From: Gemmatimonadota bacterium
Lineage (GTDB): Bacteria; 4572-55; J002
Direction: 5' to 3'
Length of the DNA: 33,311 bases
Assembly (NCBI GenBank): GCA_003697105.1
Contig: RFFQ01000192.1
Span: 1-33,311, forward strand
In this document: piece after piece, positions 1 to 8,842 of the stretch
Numbering within the stretch: position 1 is the stretch's first letter
Layout: each line of letters starts with the position of its first letter
Made by a program: the position numbers and the translations under genes
The notes under the pieces: generated by a model
The model's input: the letters and a program-made list of their open reading frames with translations, nothing else
Database searches by the model: none
What the model was told of the DNA's origin: nothing

Positions 1-99
1 ATTGGCTCACCCAATTTTAATTCAACAAATCAAAAACCATCTCGCCGGAATTGGCGCTATTCATACAGCCTAAAAGGTCACTTTTGGCGAAGGTATTGT
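1..99. repeat. Left arm of 99-bp terminal inverted repeat
   Basis: Read inward from the left end, this stretch matches the reverse complement of the last 99 bases at 98 of 99 positions; the only difference is at position 29 (A here, G in the other arm). Similarity stops abruptly after position 99. Read on the minus strand it has an open frame ending in NSGEMVFDLLN and a stop, matching the small frame at the right end. It is probably the edge of a dispersed repeat such as an insertion sequence, at which the assembly stopped. I do not recognise the family and no transposase is visible. Confidence 0.9.
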
Positions 100-281
100 A
101 AGATTGAAAAAAGTAAAGTTGGCTTACAGGAAAGTCAAGGGAAAAAGTTTCCCCACAAGGGCAATGCGCTGGCACCACATAGCATGGCACCCCATCAAAA
201 AAGGCTTGTATTATCCCCTATTCTTTGCTAATCTCCCTCCAAGTCATATCGAATGAAATCTCTAACGCATAGGAACATTAT
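100..281. other. Non-coding leader upstream of the cytochrome gene
   Basis: No gene is visible here. It contains a short perfect dyad, GGGAAA-AAG-TTTCCC, at 139-153, which could be an operator or a small hairpin. A plausible promoter lies at 206-234, listed separately. The stretch separates the left repeat from the first gene. Confidence 0.5.
206..234 (+). promoter_or_regulatory. Possible sigma70-like promoter
   Basis: TTGTAT at 206-211, a 17-base spacer, then TAATCT at 229-234, about 50 bases before the cytochrome ATG. The spacing is ideal and the boxes are moderate matches. It is the best candidate to drive the cytochrome/phosphofructokinase pair. No transcript evidence is available. Confidence 0.35.
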
Positions 282-2333
282 ATGAAAATAGAATTTTACC
301 CAATGGTCTGTTGTTTTTTTGTCTGGATCAGTTGCTCACCTTCCACTCCGCCAGCCCGCCAACATCAAACGGCGGATTCTACGTCGTCAAATCACGCAAT
401 TGCCTCTGCTTTTGTGGGCGACAAAGCCTGTGCCAAGTGCCATGCTAAAATCTATAAATCCTACAAGCAGACGGGTATGGGACGGTCGTTTTATCCATCC
501 ACGCGGGCAAACCGGATCGAAGATTATCAAATACAGAACACGGTTTACCATGAAGCCTCCAATTTATATTACGAAATGGTGCAGGAAGGAGATCAGTTTT
601 ACCAGCGGGAGTACCGTTTAGATGAAAATGGGCAACGCATCCATGAACTTACCCGGCGGGTGGATTATATTATCGGCTCTGGTAATCATACCCGAAGTTA
701 CATCACTTTAGAGAACGGCTTTATGCACGAGATGCCGGTCACGTGGTATGTGGATAAAGGTTTGTGGGATATGAGTCCCGGCTACGAGCAGTCAAATTCT
801 CGATTTTCACGACCAATTTTACAAGAATGCTTAGATTGTCACAATGCCTACACCGATTATGTACCGTACTCCGATTACCAGTACCGGGAACCTATCCCCC
901 ACGGAATTAATTGTGAACGCTGTCATGGGGCGGGGCGGGCGCATGTAACGCTGCACTCTGATGAAAATGTACCGGATGAAGTATATGAAGCGGATGTGGA
1001 TACCACAATTATCAATCCCGCACATCTGCCACCGGGTAAAAAGTTGGATGTCTGCTTACAATGCCATTTGCAAGGCGAGATGACGGTCTTCAAAGGGGAT
1101 CGATTTGAACCGGGCATGTCATTATCCGACACACGCTCCATTTTTGTGCCAGATGGACTTCCCGAAGGTGATTTTCGGATCGCGAGTCATGGTGCCCGCA
1201 CTGTATTGAGCGCTTGCTACCAGAAAAGCAACGGTGACTTAACGTGCATCACCTGCCATAACCCCCACGAACCGGTTGCCTCCGTCCCACGTGAACGATT
1301 CAATCAAATTTGTCAGGAGTGCCACTCCCTCGCGGAGTTATCCCAGACTCCTTCCACCGGACATCAGGTTGGTGAAGATTGTGTCTCTTGCCATATGCGG
1401 CAAGGTGACACATCCGATATCCCCCACGTGAACTTCACGGATCACTGGATCCGCCGGAAGATCGATCCCCTTACTGAAACGGAGATCAAGGCGTTATTTG
1501 CGGCAGACCAACCGGTTACGTTGACCAACTTCTATGGTAGCCATGACCGGCTGGATTCGCTGGAATTAGGCATCGCCTATGTTAAGTATTACGACGCAAA
1601 ATCCGAAAATTTCCTTTATCTCGAACGAGCTACCCCCCTGTTGGAAGCCGGATTAGCCGCGTACCCCGATCATCAAAAGGGGCATTACTTCCTGGGACGG
1701 GCATACATGCTACAGGAGAAATTTGAGGAGGCAGAAGCACAATTTGCTACACTGACCGAAATCAATCCGACTCATGCCCAAGCATTTTTTCAACTCGGTA
1801 AGTGCCAACAAGTACTGGAACGCCTGGAAGACGCGATCCGATCATATCAGAAATCACTTGAACTGTTCCCTGATAACGCTATTTCTTATAATAACTTAGG
1901 AAATATTTATTCGGATTTAGAACGGTTTGATGAAGCACAAGCAGCATACCAAAAAGCGGTCAACATTCAACCGTCCTATGCTACCACCTATTATAATTGG
2001 GCACATCTGCACTTGTACCAACTTCGCCAGTTTGATGAAGGTTACCGGTTGTTGCTGAAAGCAATTCAATATGAACCGAATTTTTTAATGGCAAAACTGG
2101 ATTTAGGAAATTACTATCTTTCACAAAATCAGCTGGACAAGGCAGAAGCACAATTTCGGGAGATTATCCAGATCAACCCCCGTTTTACTGGTGCATACGG
2201 CAATTTAGCCCTTATCTACCATGCTCAAGGCAAAATTGATGAGGCAATTAGCATGGTGGAACGGCTCCTAAGTTACAACCCTATGGATCAAAAAGCGTTA
2301 ATGATGATGATGCAATTAAAAGCACTCCAGTAG
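282..2333 (+). CDS. Heptaheme c-type cytochrome with C-terminal TPR domain
   Basis: The 683-aa protein has seven CXXCH heme-attachment motifs, at residues 50-54, 183-187, 211-215, 258-262, 322-326, 344-348 and 367-371. About six tetratricopeptide repeats follow from roughly residue 440 to the end. The heme region resembles the cytochrome c554/c-prime-like multiheme family, which carries electrons on the outer face of the inner membrane. The N-terminus is hydrophobic and ends in WISC-S, an imperfect lipobox, so it is exported and perhaps lipid-anchored at Cys18. The TPRs would serve as a docking surface for a partner protein. The stop lies nine bases before the phosphofructokinase ATG, so the two are probably co-transcribed. 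The electron donor and acceptor cannot be told from sequence, and no terminal reductase gene is nearby. Confidence 0.9.
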   Translation: MKIEFYPMVCCFFVWISCSPSTPPARQHQTADSTSSNHAIASAFVGDKACAKCHAKIYKSYKQTGMGRSFYPSTRANRIEDYQIQNTVYHEASNLYYEMVQEGDQFYQREYRLDENGQRIHELTRRVDYIIGSGNHTRSYITLENGFMHEMPVTWYVDKGLWDMSPGYEQSNSRFSRPILQECLDCHNAYTDYVPYSDYQYREPIPHGINCERCHGAGRAHVTLHSDENVPDEVYEADVDTTIINPAHLPPGKKLDVCLQCHLQGEMTVFKGDRFEPGMSLSDTRSIFVPDGLPEGDFRIASHGARTVLSACYQKSNGDLTCITCHNPHEPVASVPRERFNQICQECHSLAELSQTPSTGHQVGEDCVSCHMRQGDTSDIPHVNFTDHWIRRKIDPLTETEIKALFAADQPVTLTNFYGSHDRLDSLELGIAYVKYYDAKSENFLYLERATPLLEAGLAAYPDHQKGHYFLGRAYMLQEKFEEAEAQFATLTEINPTHAQAFFQLGKCQQVLERLEDAIRSYQKSLELFPDNAISYNNLGNIYSDLERFDEAQAAYQKAVNIQPSYATTYYNWAHLHLYQLRQFDEGYRLLLKAIQYEPNFLMAKLDLGNYYLSQNQLDKAEAQFREIIQINPRFTGAYGNLALIYHAQGKIDEAISMVERLLSYNPMDQKALMMMMQLKALQ

Positions 2334-2342
2334 AGGTCAACT

Positions 2343-4568
2343 ATGAAAGCACAAACAACCCAGCGAATCGGTGTGCTCACCAGTGGGGGTGATGCTCAGG
2401 GCATGAATGCGGCGGTGCGTGCCATCGTACGGACGGCGCTGTCCGCCGGAGCGGAGGTCTTCGCGATTTATGAAGGTTACCGCGGCATGGTGGCTGGTGG
2501 GTCGTACATCCAACCGCTCAATTGGGATTCCGTCGGGGGAATCCTTCAAAAAGGGGGCACTATCCTCGGCACCGCCCGCTGTATGGAATTCAAAGAGCGG
2601 TCGGGGCGTCTGCAAGCGGCTAAAAATTTGTTGGAACACGGTATTGATCGATTGGTCGTCATCGGTGGGGATGGCAGTTTAACCGGAGCAAATCTGTTCC
2701 GCGAGGAATGGGCAGGCCTGTTGCAAGAATTAGTGGATAAACAGGAAATAGATCCCTTCATTGCGGCGGCGCATCCGCACTTGCTTATCGTGGGCTTAGT
2801 GGGGTCAATTGACAACGATATGTATGGTACGGATATGACCATCGGAACCGATTCCGCATTGCACCGCATCATTGAAGCTATTGATGCCATTTTCAGCACG
2901 GCGGCGAGCCACCAACGGACATTTGTCATTGAGGTCATGGGGCGGAATTGTGGTTATCTGGCACTGATGGCCGCTCTAGCAACCGGGGCAGAATGGCTGC
3001 TTATCCCCGAAAATCCACCCGATGTGGCAGATTGGGAAAACAAGATGTGCGAAACACTTCGTGCTGGACGGGAAGCGGGACGGCGGGCAAGCATCGTCAT
3101 TGTGGCAGAGGGTGCGAAAGACCGGCAAGGCAACCCAATTACCAGCAACTATATCAAATCGGTGCTAGAAGACCGCTTAGGGGAAGATACCCGCGTTACG
3201 ATTTTGGGTCACGTGCAACGGGGCGGGTCACCTAGCGCGTATGACCGCATCATGAGCACTATTGAAGGCTACACGGCGGCGCGAGAGGTGCTAAATGCCT
3301 CCCCAGAAGAGGAATCATTGCTCATTGGCGTACACGGCAATCGACCGTCAAAAAGTCCACTGATGGAGTGTGTCCACCAGACCAAAGCAGTTGCCGCCGC
3401 TATCCAACATCAAGAATATGATAAAGCAATGCAACTACGCGGTAAGGAATTTGTGGAAGCTTACCGCACGTTCCGTACCATTGTGCAAGCAAAGCCGCGG
3501 GTTCCAGCGGATGGCTCCAAACCGTATCGCTTTGCAGTACTTCATACCGGTGGACCTGCCCCCGGCATGAATATGGCTGTCCGGGTTGCTGTGCGAATAA
3601 TGTTGGATAAAGGGCATCAAATATTAGGTGTCCGCAACGGATTTACCGGCTTTGCCGAAGGATTGATTGAGGAACTGGGCTGGATGAGTGTCTCAGGATG
3701 GGCTCCGGAAGGTGGCGCCCTGTTGGGTACCAATCGCCATGTGCCGGAGGGAAAAGATTTCTACGCCATTGCCAAGAATATCGAAGAGTATCAAATTGAT
3801 GGAATCTTGATGATCGGCGGCGATTATGGTTATCAAGGGTTGTACCGGATGCTCACCGAAGTCGAAAACTTTCCGGCGTTTGACATCCCGATGGTCTGTC
3901 TGCCGGCAAGTATTAACAACAATCTGCCCGGTTCGGAGGTGAGTGTTGGGGTGGACACGGCACTCAATAACATCGTGGAAGCAGTGGATAAAATTAAGCA
4001 GACGGCGGTTGCCTCCAACCGGTGTTTCATCGTAGAGGTCATGGGGCATTATTGTGGCTATCTGGCGCTGATGGGAGGGCTTGCCACCGGTGCAGAACGG
4101 GTCTATCTGCACGAGGAGGGGGTCACTTTGCTGGATTTACTCTCCGATCTGGCACATATCAGCAAGGGATTTCAGTTGGGAAAACGGGTTGGGTTGGTAA
4201 TTCGGAATGAAAACGCGCATAACCTGTACAACACTAATTTTATGATGGCACTATTTGAGGAGGAAGGCGGCGATCTGTTCGATGTCCGGCAAGCCATTTT
4301 AGGGCATTTGCAACAAGGTGGCAACCCCACCCCAGTGGACCGGATTCGCGCCACCGAGATGGTTGTTAAATGCGTGGATTACCTCCTCCAAGAAGTGGGC
4401 AAGCCGAATCCGCAAAGTGCCTTTATCGGTTTGCAAAATGAAGAATTTGTCTTTTTTAATCTGGAAGATTTCCCCCGGATGGTTGATACGAAATTTCAGC
4501 GCCCCAAAGTCCAATGGTGGATGGAAATGCGGGATATAGCGCGAGTATTAGCACAGCCTTCGGCATGA
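2343..4568 (+). CDS. pfkA: Tandem-fused (double-length) ATP-dependent 6-phosphofructokinase
   Basis: The 741-aa protein is two phosphofructokinase domains in one chain (about residues 7-385 and 394-741), against roughly 320 aa for the normal bacterial enzyme. The first half has the start motif TSGGDAQGMN, GGDGS at 108-112 and SIDND at 155-159, with the catalytic Asp at 157. Glycines in GGDGS and in the residue before SIDND are those of ATP-using rather than pyrophosphate-using enzymes. The second half keeps the fold (HTGGPAPGMN, LGHLQQGGNP) but has SINNN at 523-527 in place of TIDND, so the catalytic Asp is lost. It catalyses fructose 6-phosphate to fructose 1,6-bisphosphate in glycolysis, probably with the second half as a regulatory domain. 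The same split of roles is known from animal and fungal PFK. The gene symbol is given by function only. Confidence 0.93.
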   Translation: MKAQTTQRIGVLTSGGDAQGMNAAVRAIVRTALSAGAEVFAIYEGYRGMVAGGSYIQPLNWDSVGGILQKGGTILGTARCMEFKERSGRLQAAKNLLEHGIDRLVVIGGDGSLTGANLFREEWAGLLQELVDKQEIDPFIAAAHPHLLIVGLVGSIDNDMYGTDMTIGTDSALHRIIEAIDAIFSTAASHQRTFVIEVMGRNCGYLALMAALATGAEWLLIPENPPDVADWENKMCETLRAGREAGRRASIVIVAEGAKDRQGNPITSNYIKSVLEDRLGEDTRVTILGHVQRGGSPSAYDRIMSTIEGYTAAREVLNASPEEESLLIGVHGNRPSKSPLMECVHQTKAVAAAIQHQEYDKAMQLRGKEFVEAYRTFRTIVQAKPRVPADGSKPYRFAVLHTGGPAPGMNMAVRVAVRIMLDKGHQILGVRNGFTGFAEGLIEELGWMSVSGWAPEGGALLGTNRHVPEGKDFYAIAKNIEEYQIDGILMIGGDYGYQGLYRMLTEVENFPAFDIPMVCLPASINNNLPGSEVSVGVDTALNNIVEAVDKIKQTAVASNRCFIVEVMGHYCGYLALMGGLATGAERVYLHEEGVTLLDLLSDLAHISKGFQLGKRVGLVIRNENAHNLYNTNFMMALFEEEGGDLFDVRQAILGHLQQGGNPTPVDRIRATEMVVKCVDYLLQEVGKPNPQSAFIGLQNEEFVFFNLEDFPRMVDTKFQRPKVQWWMEMRDIARVLAQPSA

Positions 4569-4593
4569 TGAGGGCATAACCCCAACTAAAAAT

Positions 4594-4627
4594 AAACCCT
4601 TAGAGACCTTAAAGGATCTAAGGGTTT
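4594..4627 (-). terminator. Hairpin terminator between convergent pfk and glutamine synthetase genes
   Basis: A perfect 10-bp stem, AAACCCTTAG with CTAAGGGTTT, encloses a partly self-complementary loop. On the minus strand it is followed by ATTTTTAG, as expected of an intrinsic terminator for the glutamine synthetase gene. On the plus strand the T-tract is poor, so for pfk it may act weakly. Confidence 0.6.
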
Positions 4628-4661
4628 AACTTATTGATATAAAAATAGTTACCAGTACTTA

Positions 4662-6197
4662 TTAGTGCCGGTGTAAATCTTTGTGCATAATTTTACGGGT
4701 TTCATGGAGGCGATCATCTGCCGGTAAATCAATAAGATATTCATTAATGTTTTCGTCATTTTCGGCAGTTAGTAGCCGGGCAACATAATCGATCATACTG
4801 GGCGGGAAAATACGATCCCGTTCGTATAGTGCTCGTTTCTCCAGCAGAATATGGGCAGATTCCACGCAACTTTTGGGGAGGGGGGTCAATGTTTCCAACA
4901 ACTGCTTATTTTTAAAGATATTACCTTCCACATAAAGTTTATCAGCGACTTCCAGAGCGTCGGGTGAGGTTAAGCCGTATTCCGCCGCCATGGTAATCCC
5001 CGCAAGGAGTAAATGCGTAATGGCGCTCCCATCGGGTGTGCGCAGTTCTACCGTTTGCCGCCCTTTTACATCCTCGAACTGCTCAATTTGTTGCGGGTTT
5101 AGTAATTGCGCTAAATTATTGACCTTCGACCAGCCCAGCGGTACCCGAATCATCGCACTGCGGTTGGATTGGCTCCAGCAAACGCGGGTCGGGGCTTCTT
5201 GATTTGGAACCAATCGCAGGTAGGCAGATGACGTCGTATTTCCAAAGGCAGTCAACGTGTCTGCATACGCGCACAATCCCCCGATCATCCGGCGAGCCGG
5301 TTCTGTCAAATCCCCCTCAGCGGTTGTCATCACATTGATTCCGTTCTTCCGCAATTCCATATGAACATGCATCCCATTTCCGGCAACGCCTTCTTCCAAT
5401 TTGGGCGTGAAGGTTGCCACAGCATTATATTTGTATGCAATATTGCGAATCAGCCAACGTGCCAGTACTAGATTATCTGCGGCATGATCAATGGGAGTTG
5501 GCAAAAATTCAATTTCCAGTTGCTCCGCCTCCCGACCTTTAATCTCCGGGTGATCGCTCCGGACACTCTCAATATATCCGACTTCACTATGGGCATATTT
5601 TACCGCACCGGTAATCTGGGTGATGTGATGCACCATTTCATCCACAATTTGGGCAGTTTTGACAAAAGGACCCGCGGCATGATACCCCCGCTGTTTTTGA
5701 GCGGTATATAACTGTCGTTCGGGTTCTGTTAGCAGAAAAAATTCCAATTCCCCCAAGCCGTAAAATTCGTATCCAGTTCGCTCCTGGAATAGTTGATACG
5801 CATTGTACAGAATACTATCCAAGGTAAAGGGTGCCAATTCACCATCCGGGGTCAAATAGCGGCAGATAAAATCTAAACTACCCCGATTAAACGGATTCAA
5901 GAAGGCAGTACGGTAAACGGGTACCACATATAAATCCGACAACCCGGCATCAACCATCCCCTTAAACAAAGATGATCCATCGACACGCTCTCCATCTGCC
6001 AAAATTCGTTCAGCTTGATAACGATTTGCAATTGGGATACGTAACTCCTTGAGCTTGCTATCTAAGCCGGTATAATGAAAGGTAATTCGCTCAATCTGAT
6101 TGGTTTCGATCACGTTGATTAGGTCTGCCCGGGTGAATTCTTCCGGTGCTTTGTTGACCAACACCGCAATGGGATTTGTCAAAGCATATTGGGACAT
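4662..6197 (-). CDS. glnA: Glutamine synthetase family protein
   Basis: The 511-aa protein belongs to the type I-like glutamine synthetase family (glutamate + ammonia + ATP to glutamine, cytoplasmic). Visible hallmarks are GERVDGSS (69-76), the metal-binding GELEF (149-153), QLEIEF near 226-231 and GNGMHVH (273-279). Also present are the substrate-binding SAYLRLVPNQEAP region (R328), NRSAMIRVP (345-353) and VELRTPDG (383-390). Where adenylylated enzymes have NLYDLP with the modified Tyr, this protein has GNIFKNKQ, so control by GlnE-type adenylylation is unlikely. At 511 aa it is longer than classical GlnA (about 440-470). The start follows a strong AAAGGAGG site. A close paralogue acting on another amine cannot be excluded, but all catalytic residues look present. 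Confidence 0.85.
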   Translation of the reverse strand: MSQYALTNPIAVLVNKAPEEFTRADLINVIETNQIERITFHYTGLDSKLKELRIPIANRYQAERILADGERVDGSSLFKGMVDAGLSDLYVVPVYRTAFLNPFNRGSLDFICRYLTPDGELAPFTLDSILYNAYQLFQERTGYEFYGLGELEFFLLTEPERQLYTAQKQRGYHAAGPFVKTAQIVDEMVHHITQITGAVKYAHSEVGYIESVRSDHPEIKGREAEQLEIEFLPTPIDHAADNLVLARWLIRNIAYKYNAVATFTPKLEEGVAGNGMHVHMELRKNGINVMTTAEGDLTEPARRMIGGLCAYADTLTAFGNTTSSAYLRLVPNQEAPTRVCWSQSNRSAMIRVPLGWSKVNNLAQLLNPQQIEQFEDVKGRQTVELRTPDGSAITHLLLAGITMAAEYGLTSPDALEVADKLYVEGNIFKNKQLLETLTPLPKSCVESAHILLEKRALYERDRIFPPSMIDYVARLLTAENDENINEYLIDLPADDRLHETRKIMHKDLHRH

Positions 6198-6210
6198 TAG
6201 AACCTCCTTT

Positions 6211-6274
6211 GGGTTTAGGGATTAGGGATCAAGATTTAGGGGATTAGGGTTTAGGGATCAGGGTTTAGGGTTAA
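6211..6274. repeat. Telomere-like degenerate TTAGGG repeats in the glutamine synthetase leader
   Basis: About eight imperfect units of GGGTTTA, GGGATTA, GGGATCA and similar follow one another, immediately upstream of the glutamine synthetase ribosome-binding site. In the transcript this would be a run of C-rich CCCUAAA-like units; the other strand is G-rich with regular GGG tracts. It is not coding. It could be a replication-slippage array, a structured leader or a G-quadruplex former. Confidence 0.8.
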
Positions 6275-6435
6275 AGATTCCGTGACTTCTAGCACAATAA
6301 AAGAGGATTCACTCTATAATAAAAAAAGAGCCGGTCGTCAATAAAATTGATCACCAAAAATGACGATTGTTTTTGATTATGAACAGTCGTATAGAAACTA
6401 GAATTTTTATTTTATAAGTATTACTATTATAAATA
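6275..6435. promoter_or_regulatory. AT-rich divergent intergenic region with inverted repeat
   Basis: This stretch lies between the divergent glutamine synthetase and metal ATPase genes. It holds a separated dyad, TCGTCA (6336-6341) and TGACGA (6361-6366), and inside it a CAAT-AAA-ATTG palindrome (6340-6350). Such dyads would suit a dimeric regulator, possibly metal-responsive given the adjacent ATPase. This is inference only. Confidence 0.35.
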
Positions 6436-6464
6436 TTGACAATTTTAGTGATTTAGATTATTTT
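6436..6464 (+). promoter_or_regulatory. Sigma70-like promoter of the metal ATPase gene
   Basis: A consensus TTGACA at 6436-6441, a 17-base spacer and TATTTT at 6459-6464. It lies about 48 bases before the chosen ATG, in very AT-rich DNA. It also supports the downstream start of the ATPase, because an ATG at 6470 would leave almost no leader. Confidence 0.6.
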
Positions 6465-6511
6465 ATGATATGTTAACTGGCATATTGCATCCAAACCAAG
6501 GAGGACGGGTC

Positions 6512-8842
6512 ATGAGTGCTACACCGCAGCGTACTTGCGCGGAATGGGTTACTGAGAACTTGCAAGAGATGGAAAGCGTGACAAATATCAAAATGGATAT
6601 TGCCCGTAGTGAAATCTCGTTTGATTATGATCCGGAGAAACTATCACCGGTGGATATTCAAGTGATAGCAAAGCGAATTTCACAGCAATTATATCACGTA
6701 TATCAAACTTGCACGTTACCCTTACAGTCAAGAGGTGAGCATTCCTGTGACGCTTGTACACGCCATTTGGAACATCAAGCAAGCAATGTAAAGGGGGTGA
6801 AGCGGGCAATGGTCAGTTATTTGGGTGGCATTATCAAAGTTATCTATGATGTAAATCGCACATCCGAAGGCGAAATTGTGGCAACACTAGAACAACACAC
6901 CGCTCCCCGGCTCATAGAAGAAAAAAAGAACCTCTGGACGTGGGCATCTCAACGGCTTGAAGTCGTCCTCACGTTGGTCGCATTTCTCACATTAGTGGGG
7001 GGATTCATAGCCGAACGGATCGGGACTTCTTCACTGTCGGTTACCTTGCTTTATCTGATCGCATATCTTTCCGGAGGTGTTTTCGGCTTAAAAGCAGGGT
7101 TGAAATCCCTCCGCAATGGGGTGATCGATGTGGATTTTTTGATGGTATTGGCGGCAATCGGTGCCGCAATTGTCGGTGCACCCTTTGAAGGGGCAATGTT
7201 GTTATTTCTCTTTTCGCTTTCCAATGTCTTGCAAAACTTTGCGATGGACCGTACCCGTCATGCGATTCGCGCCTTGATGCAACTTCGCCCCAATATTGCG
7301 GAGGTCAAACGGGGCAACAAAACGATCCATGTACCCGTAGAACAAGTTAATATCGATGACATCTTTATTGTTCGCCCCGGCGACCGGCTACCGCTGGATG
7401 GTGTTGTTGTTCGGGGTGAAAGTGCCATCAATCAGGCACCAATCACAGGGGAATCTATTCCAGTTACAAAAAGGGTGAACGATGTTGTCTTGGCGGGCAC
7501 CATTAATCAAACGGGAAATTTGGAAGTTCGGGTGACAAAATTAGCAAAGGATTCAACCTTAGCTAAATTGGTGCAGTTGGTGGAAGAAGCCCGCAGTGAG
7601 AAAGCAAAGACTCAACGCTTTTTGGATCGTGCCGAACAGGCATATGCCCGGGGTGTGATTCTTTTTACGCTGCTTGTGACCATTATCCCAATTGCATTTT
7701 TAGGAGAATCGTTTGATAGTGCATTTTACCGCGCAATGACCCTCATGGTTGCGGCGTCACCATGTGCGTTGGTGATCAGTACTCCGGCTTCTATTTTATC
7801 CGCCATTGGCAATGGCGCACGGCGGGGCATCCTGTTTAAAGGCGGAGTATATGTGGAGCAAGCGGCGAGTATCAAAGCCATTGCATTCGATAAAACAGGA
7901 ACATTGACAATTGGCCAACCGCGGGTGACCGATGTCCAGATTACATCAAGGACGTGGGAAGGTGCCGAAGCCGATTTGCTCCGGTTAGCCGCTACGGTAG
8001 AAGCAAAATCAGAGCATCCATTGGCAAAAGCGATTCTTAAGGCGGCAACCGAGCACCATGTGGCTTGGGAGGAAGCGGATGCGTTCCAGTCGGTGGCGGG
8101 GCGTGGGGTTGAAGCCCTAGTTGAAGGCAAGCACATCCGGGTGGGCAGTTGTCATTTTTTTGAGCCGGAACATCTGAAGCAAAGCCCGGCGACCCAGCGT
8201 ACCCTCGAGCAGTTTCAACATGATGGAAAGACATCGATTATCGTTGCAGAAATGAACCAAGAAACCGGACAGCCACATCTACTTGGCGTAATTGCCGTTG
8301 CGGACATCATTCGCCCCGAAGCAAAAACGGTTGTTCAGGAACTCAAATCGCTTGGTATTAAAAACGTAACTATGTTGACCGGTGATAATCGCCACGTCGC
8401 TCAAGCAATTTCTAAGGAACTCGGGGTTGATGGTTGTTATGCTGAGTTGCTCCCTGAAGATAAGCTGCGTATTATCAATCAATTAAAATCCGAATACGGT
8501 CCCGTTTGTATGGTGGGTGATGGCGTCAATGATGCCCCCGCCTTGGCAACGGCTTCAATTGGCATTGCTATGGGCGCTGCCGGAACAGATGTTGCGTTAG
8601 AAACCGCGGATATTGTTTTGATGTCTGACAATCTAAAAAATATTCCCTATGTGATAGCGTTAAGCCACCAAACTCGCAAAACCCTCATGCTGAATTTAGG
8701 GTTTGCGGCAGGGATGATTTTGATTATGATTGCGGCCATTTTAGGTTGGGATATGTCGCTACCGTTGGCGGTTATTGGGCATGAGGGTGGCACCGTCTTA
8801 GTTTCTTTAAACGGATTGCGTCTTTTAGGGTATCACCGCTAA
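6512..8842 (+). CDS. P1B-4-type heavy-metal-transporting P-type ATPase
   Basis: This is an inner-membrane cation pump of the P1B ATPase family (776 aa from this start). The phosphorylated Asp is in DKTGT at 460-464. The transmembrane metal site is SPC at 416-418, and the last helix carries HEGGT at 757-761. SPC plus HEGGT is the signature of the P1B-4 subgroup, whose members export Co2+, Fe2+ or Zn2+, whereas Cu and Zn/Cd pumps have CPC. TGES, GDGVND and an HP motif (SEHPLAKA) are present. The roughly 130-residue N-terminus looks like two degenerate HMA folds, with one CDAC pair at 79-82, whereas most P1B-4 pumps lack such domains. I chose the ATG after AAGGAGG rather than the one 42 bases upstream. 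Metal specificity is not certain. Confidence 0.88.
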   Translation: MSATPQRTCAEWVTENLQEMESVTNIKMDIARSEISFDYDPEKLSPVDIQVIAKRISQQLYHVYQTCTLPLQSRGEHSCDACTRHLEHQASNVKGVKRAMVSYLGGIIKVIYDVNRTSEGEIVATLEQHTAPRLIEEKKNLWTWASQRLEVVLTLVAFLTLVGGFIAERIGTSSLSVTLLYLIAYLSGGVFGLKAGLKSLRNGVIDVDFLMVLAAIGAAIVGAPFEGAMLLFLFSLSNVLQNFAMDRTRHAIRALMQLRPNIAEVKRGNKTIHVPVEQVNIDDIFIVRPGDRLPLDGVVVRGESAINQAPITGESIPVTKRVNDVVLAGTINQTGNLEVRVTKLAKDSTLAKLVQLVEEARSEKAKTQRFLDRAEQAYARGVILFTLLVTIIPIAFLGESFDSAFYRAMTLMVAASPCALVISTPASILSAIGNGARRGILFKGGVYVEQAASIKAIAFDKTGTLTIGQPRVTDVQITSRTWEGAEADLLRLAATVEAKSEHPLAKAILKAATEHHVAWEEADAFQSVAGRGVEALVEGKHIRVGSCHFFEPEHLKQSPATQRTLEQFQHDGKTSIIVAEMNQETGQPHLLGVIAVADIIRPEAKTVVQELKSLGIKNVTMLTGDNRHVAQAISKELGVDGCYAELLPEDKLRIINQLKSEYGPVCMVGDGVNDAPALATASIGIAMGAAGTDVALETADIVLMSDNLKNIPYVIALSHQTRKTLMLNLGFAAGMILIMIAAILGWDMSLPLAVIGHEGGTVLVSLNGLRLLGYHR

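Noticed and set aside
3693-4112. 139-codon minus-strand frame within the phosphofructokinase gene
   Set aside because: It is a shadow of the strongly conserved C-terminal PFK domain, with no recognisable protein features.
6211-6274. CRISPR array
   Set aside because: The units are only 7-8 bases with no spacers, and no cas genes are present.
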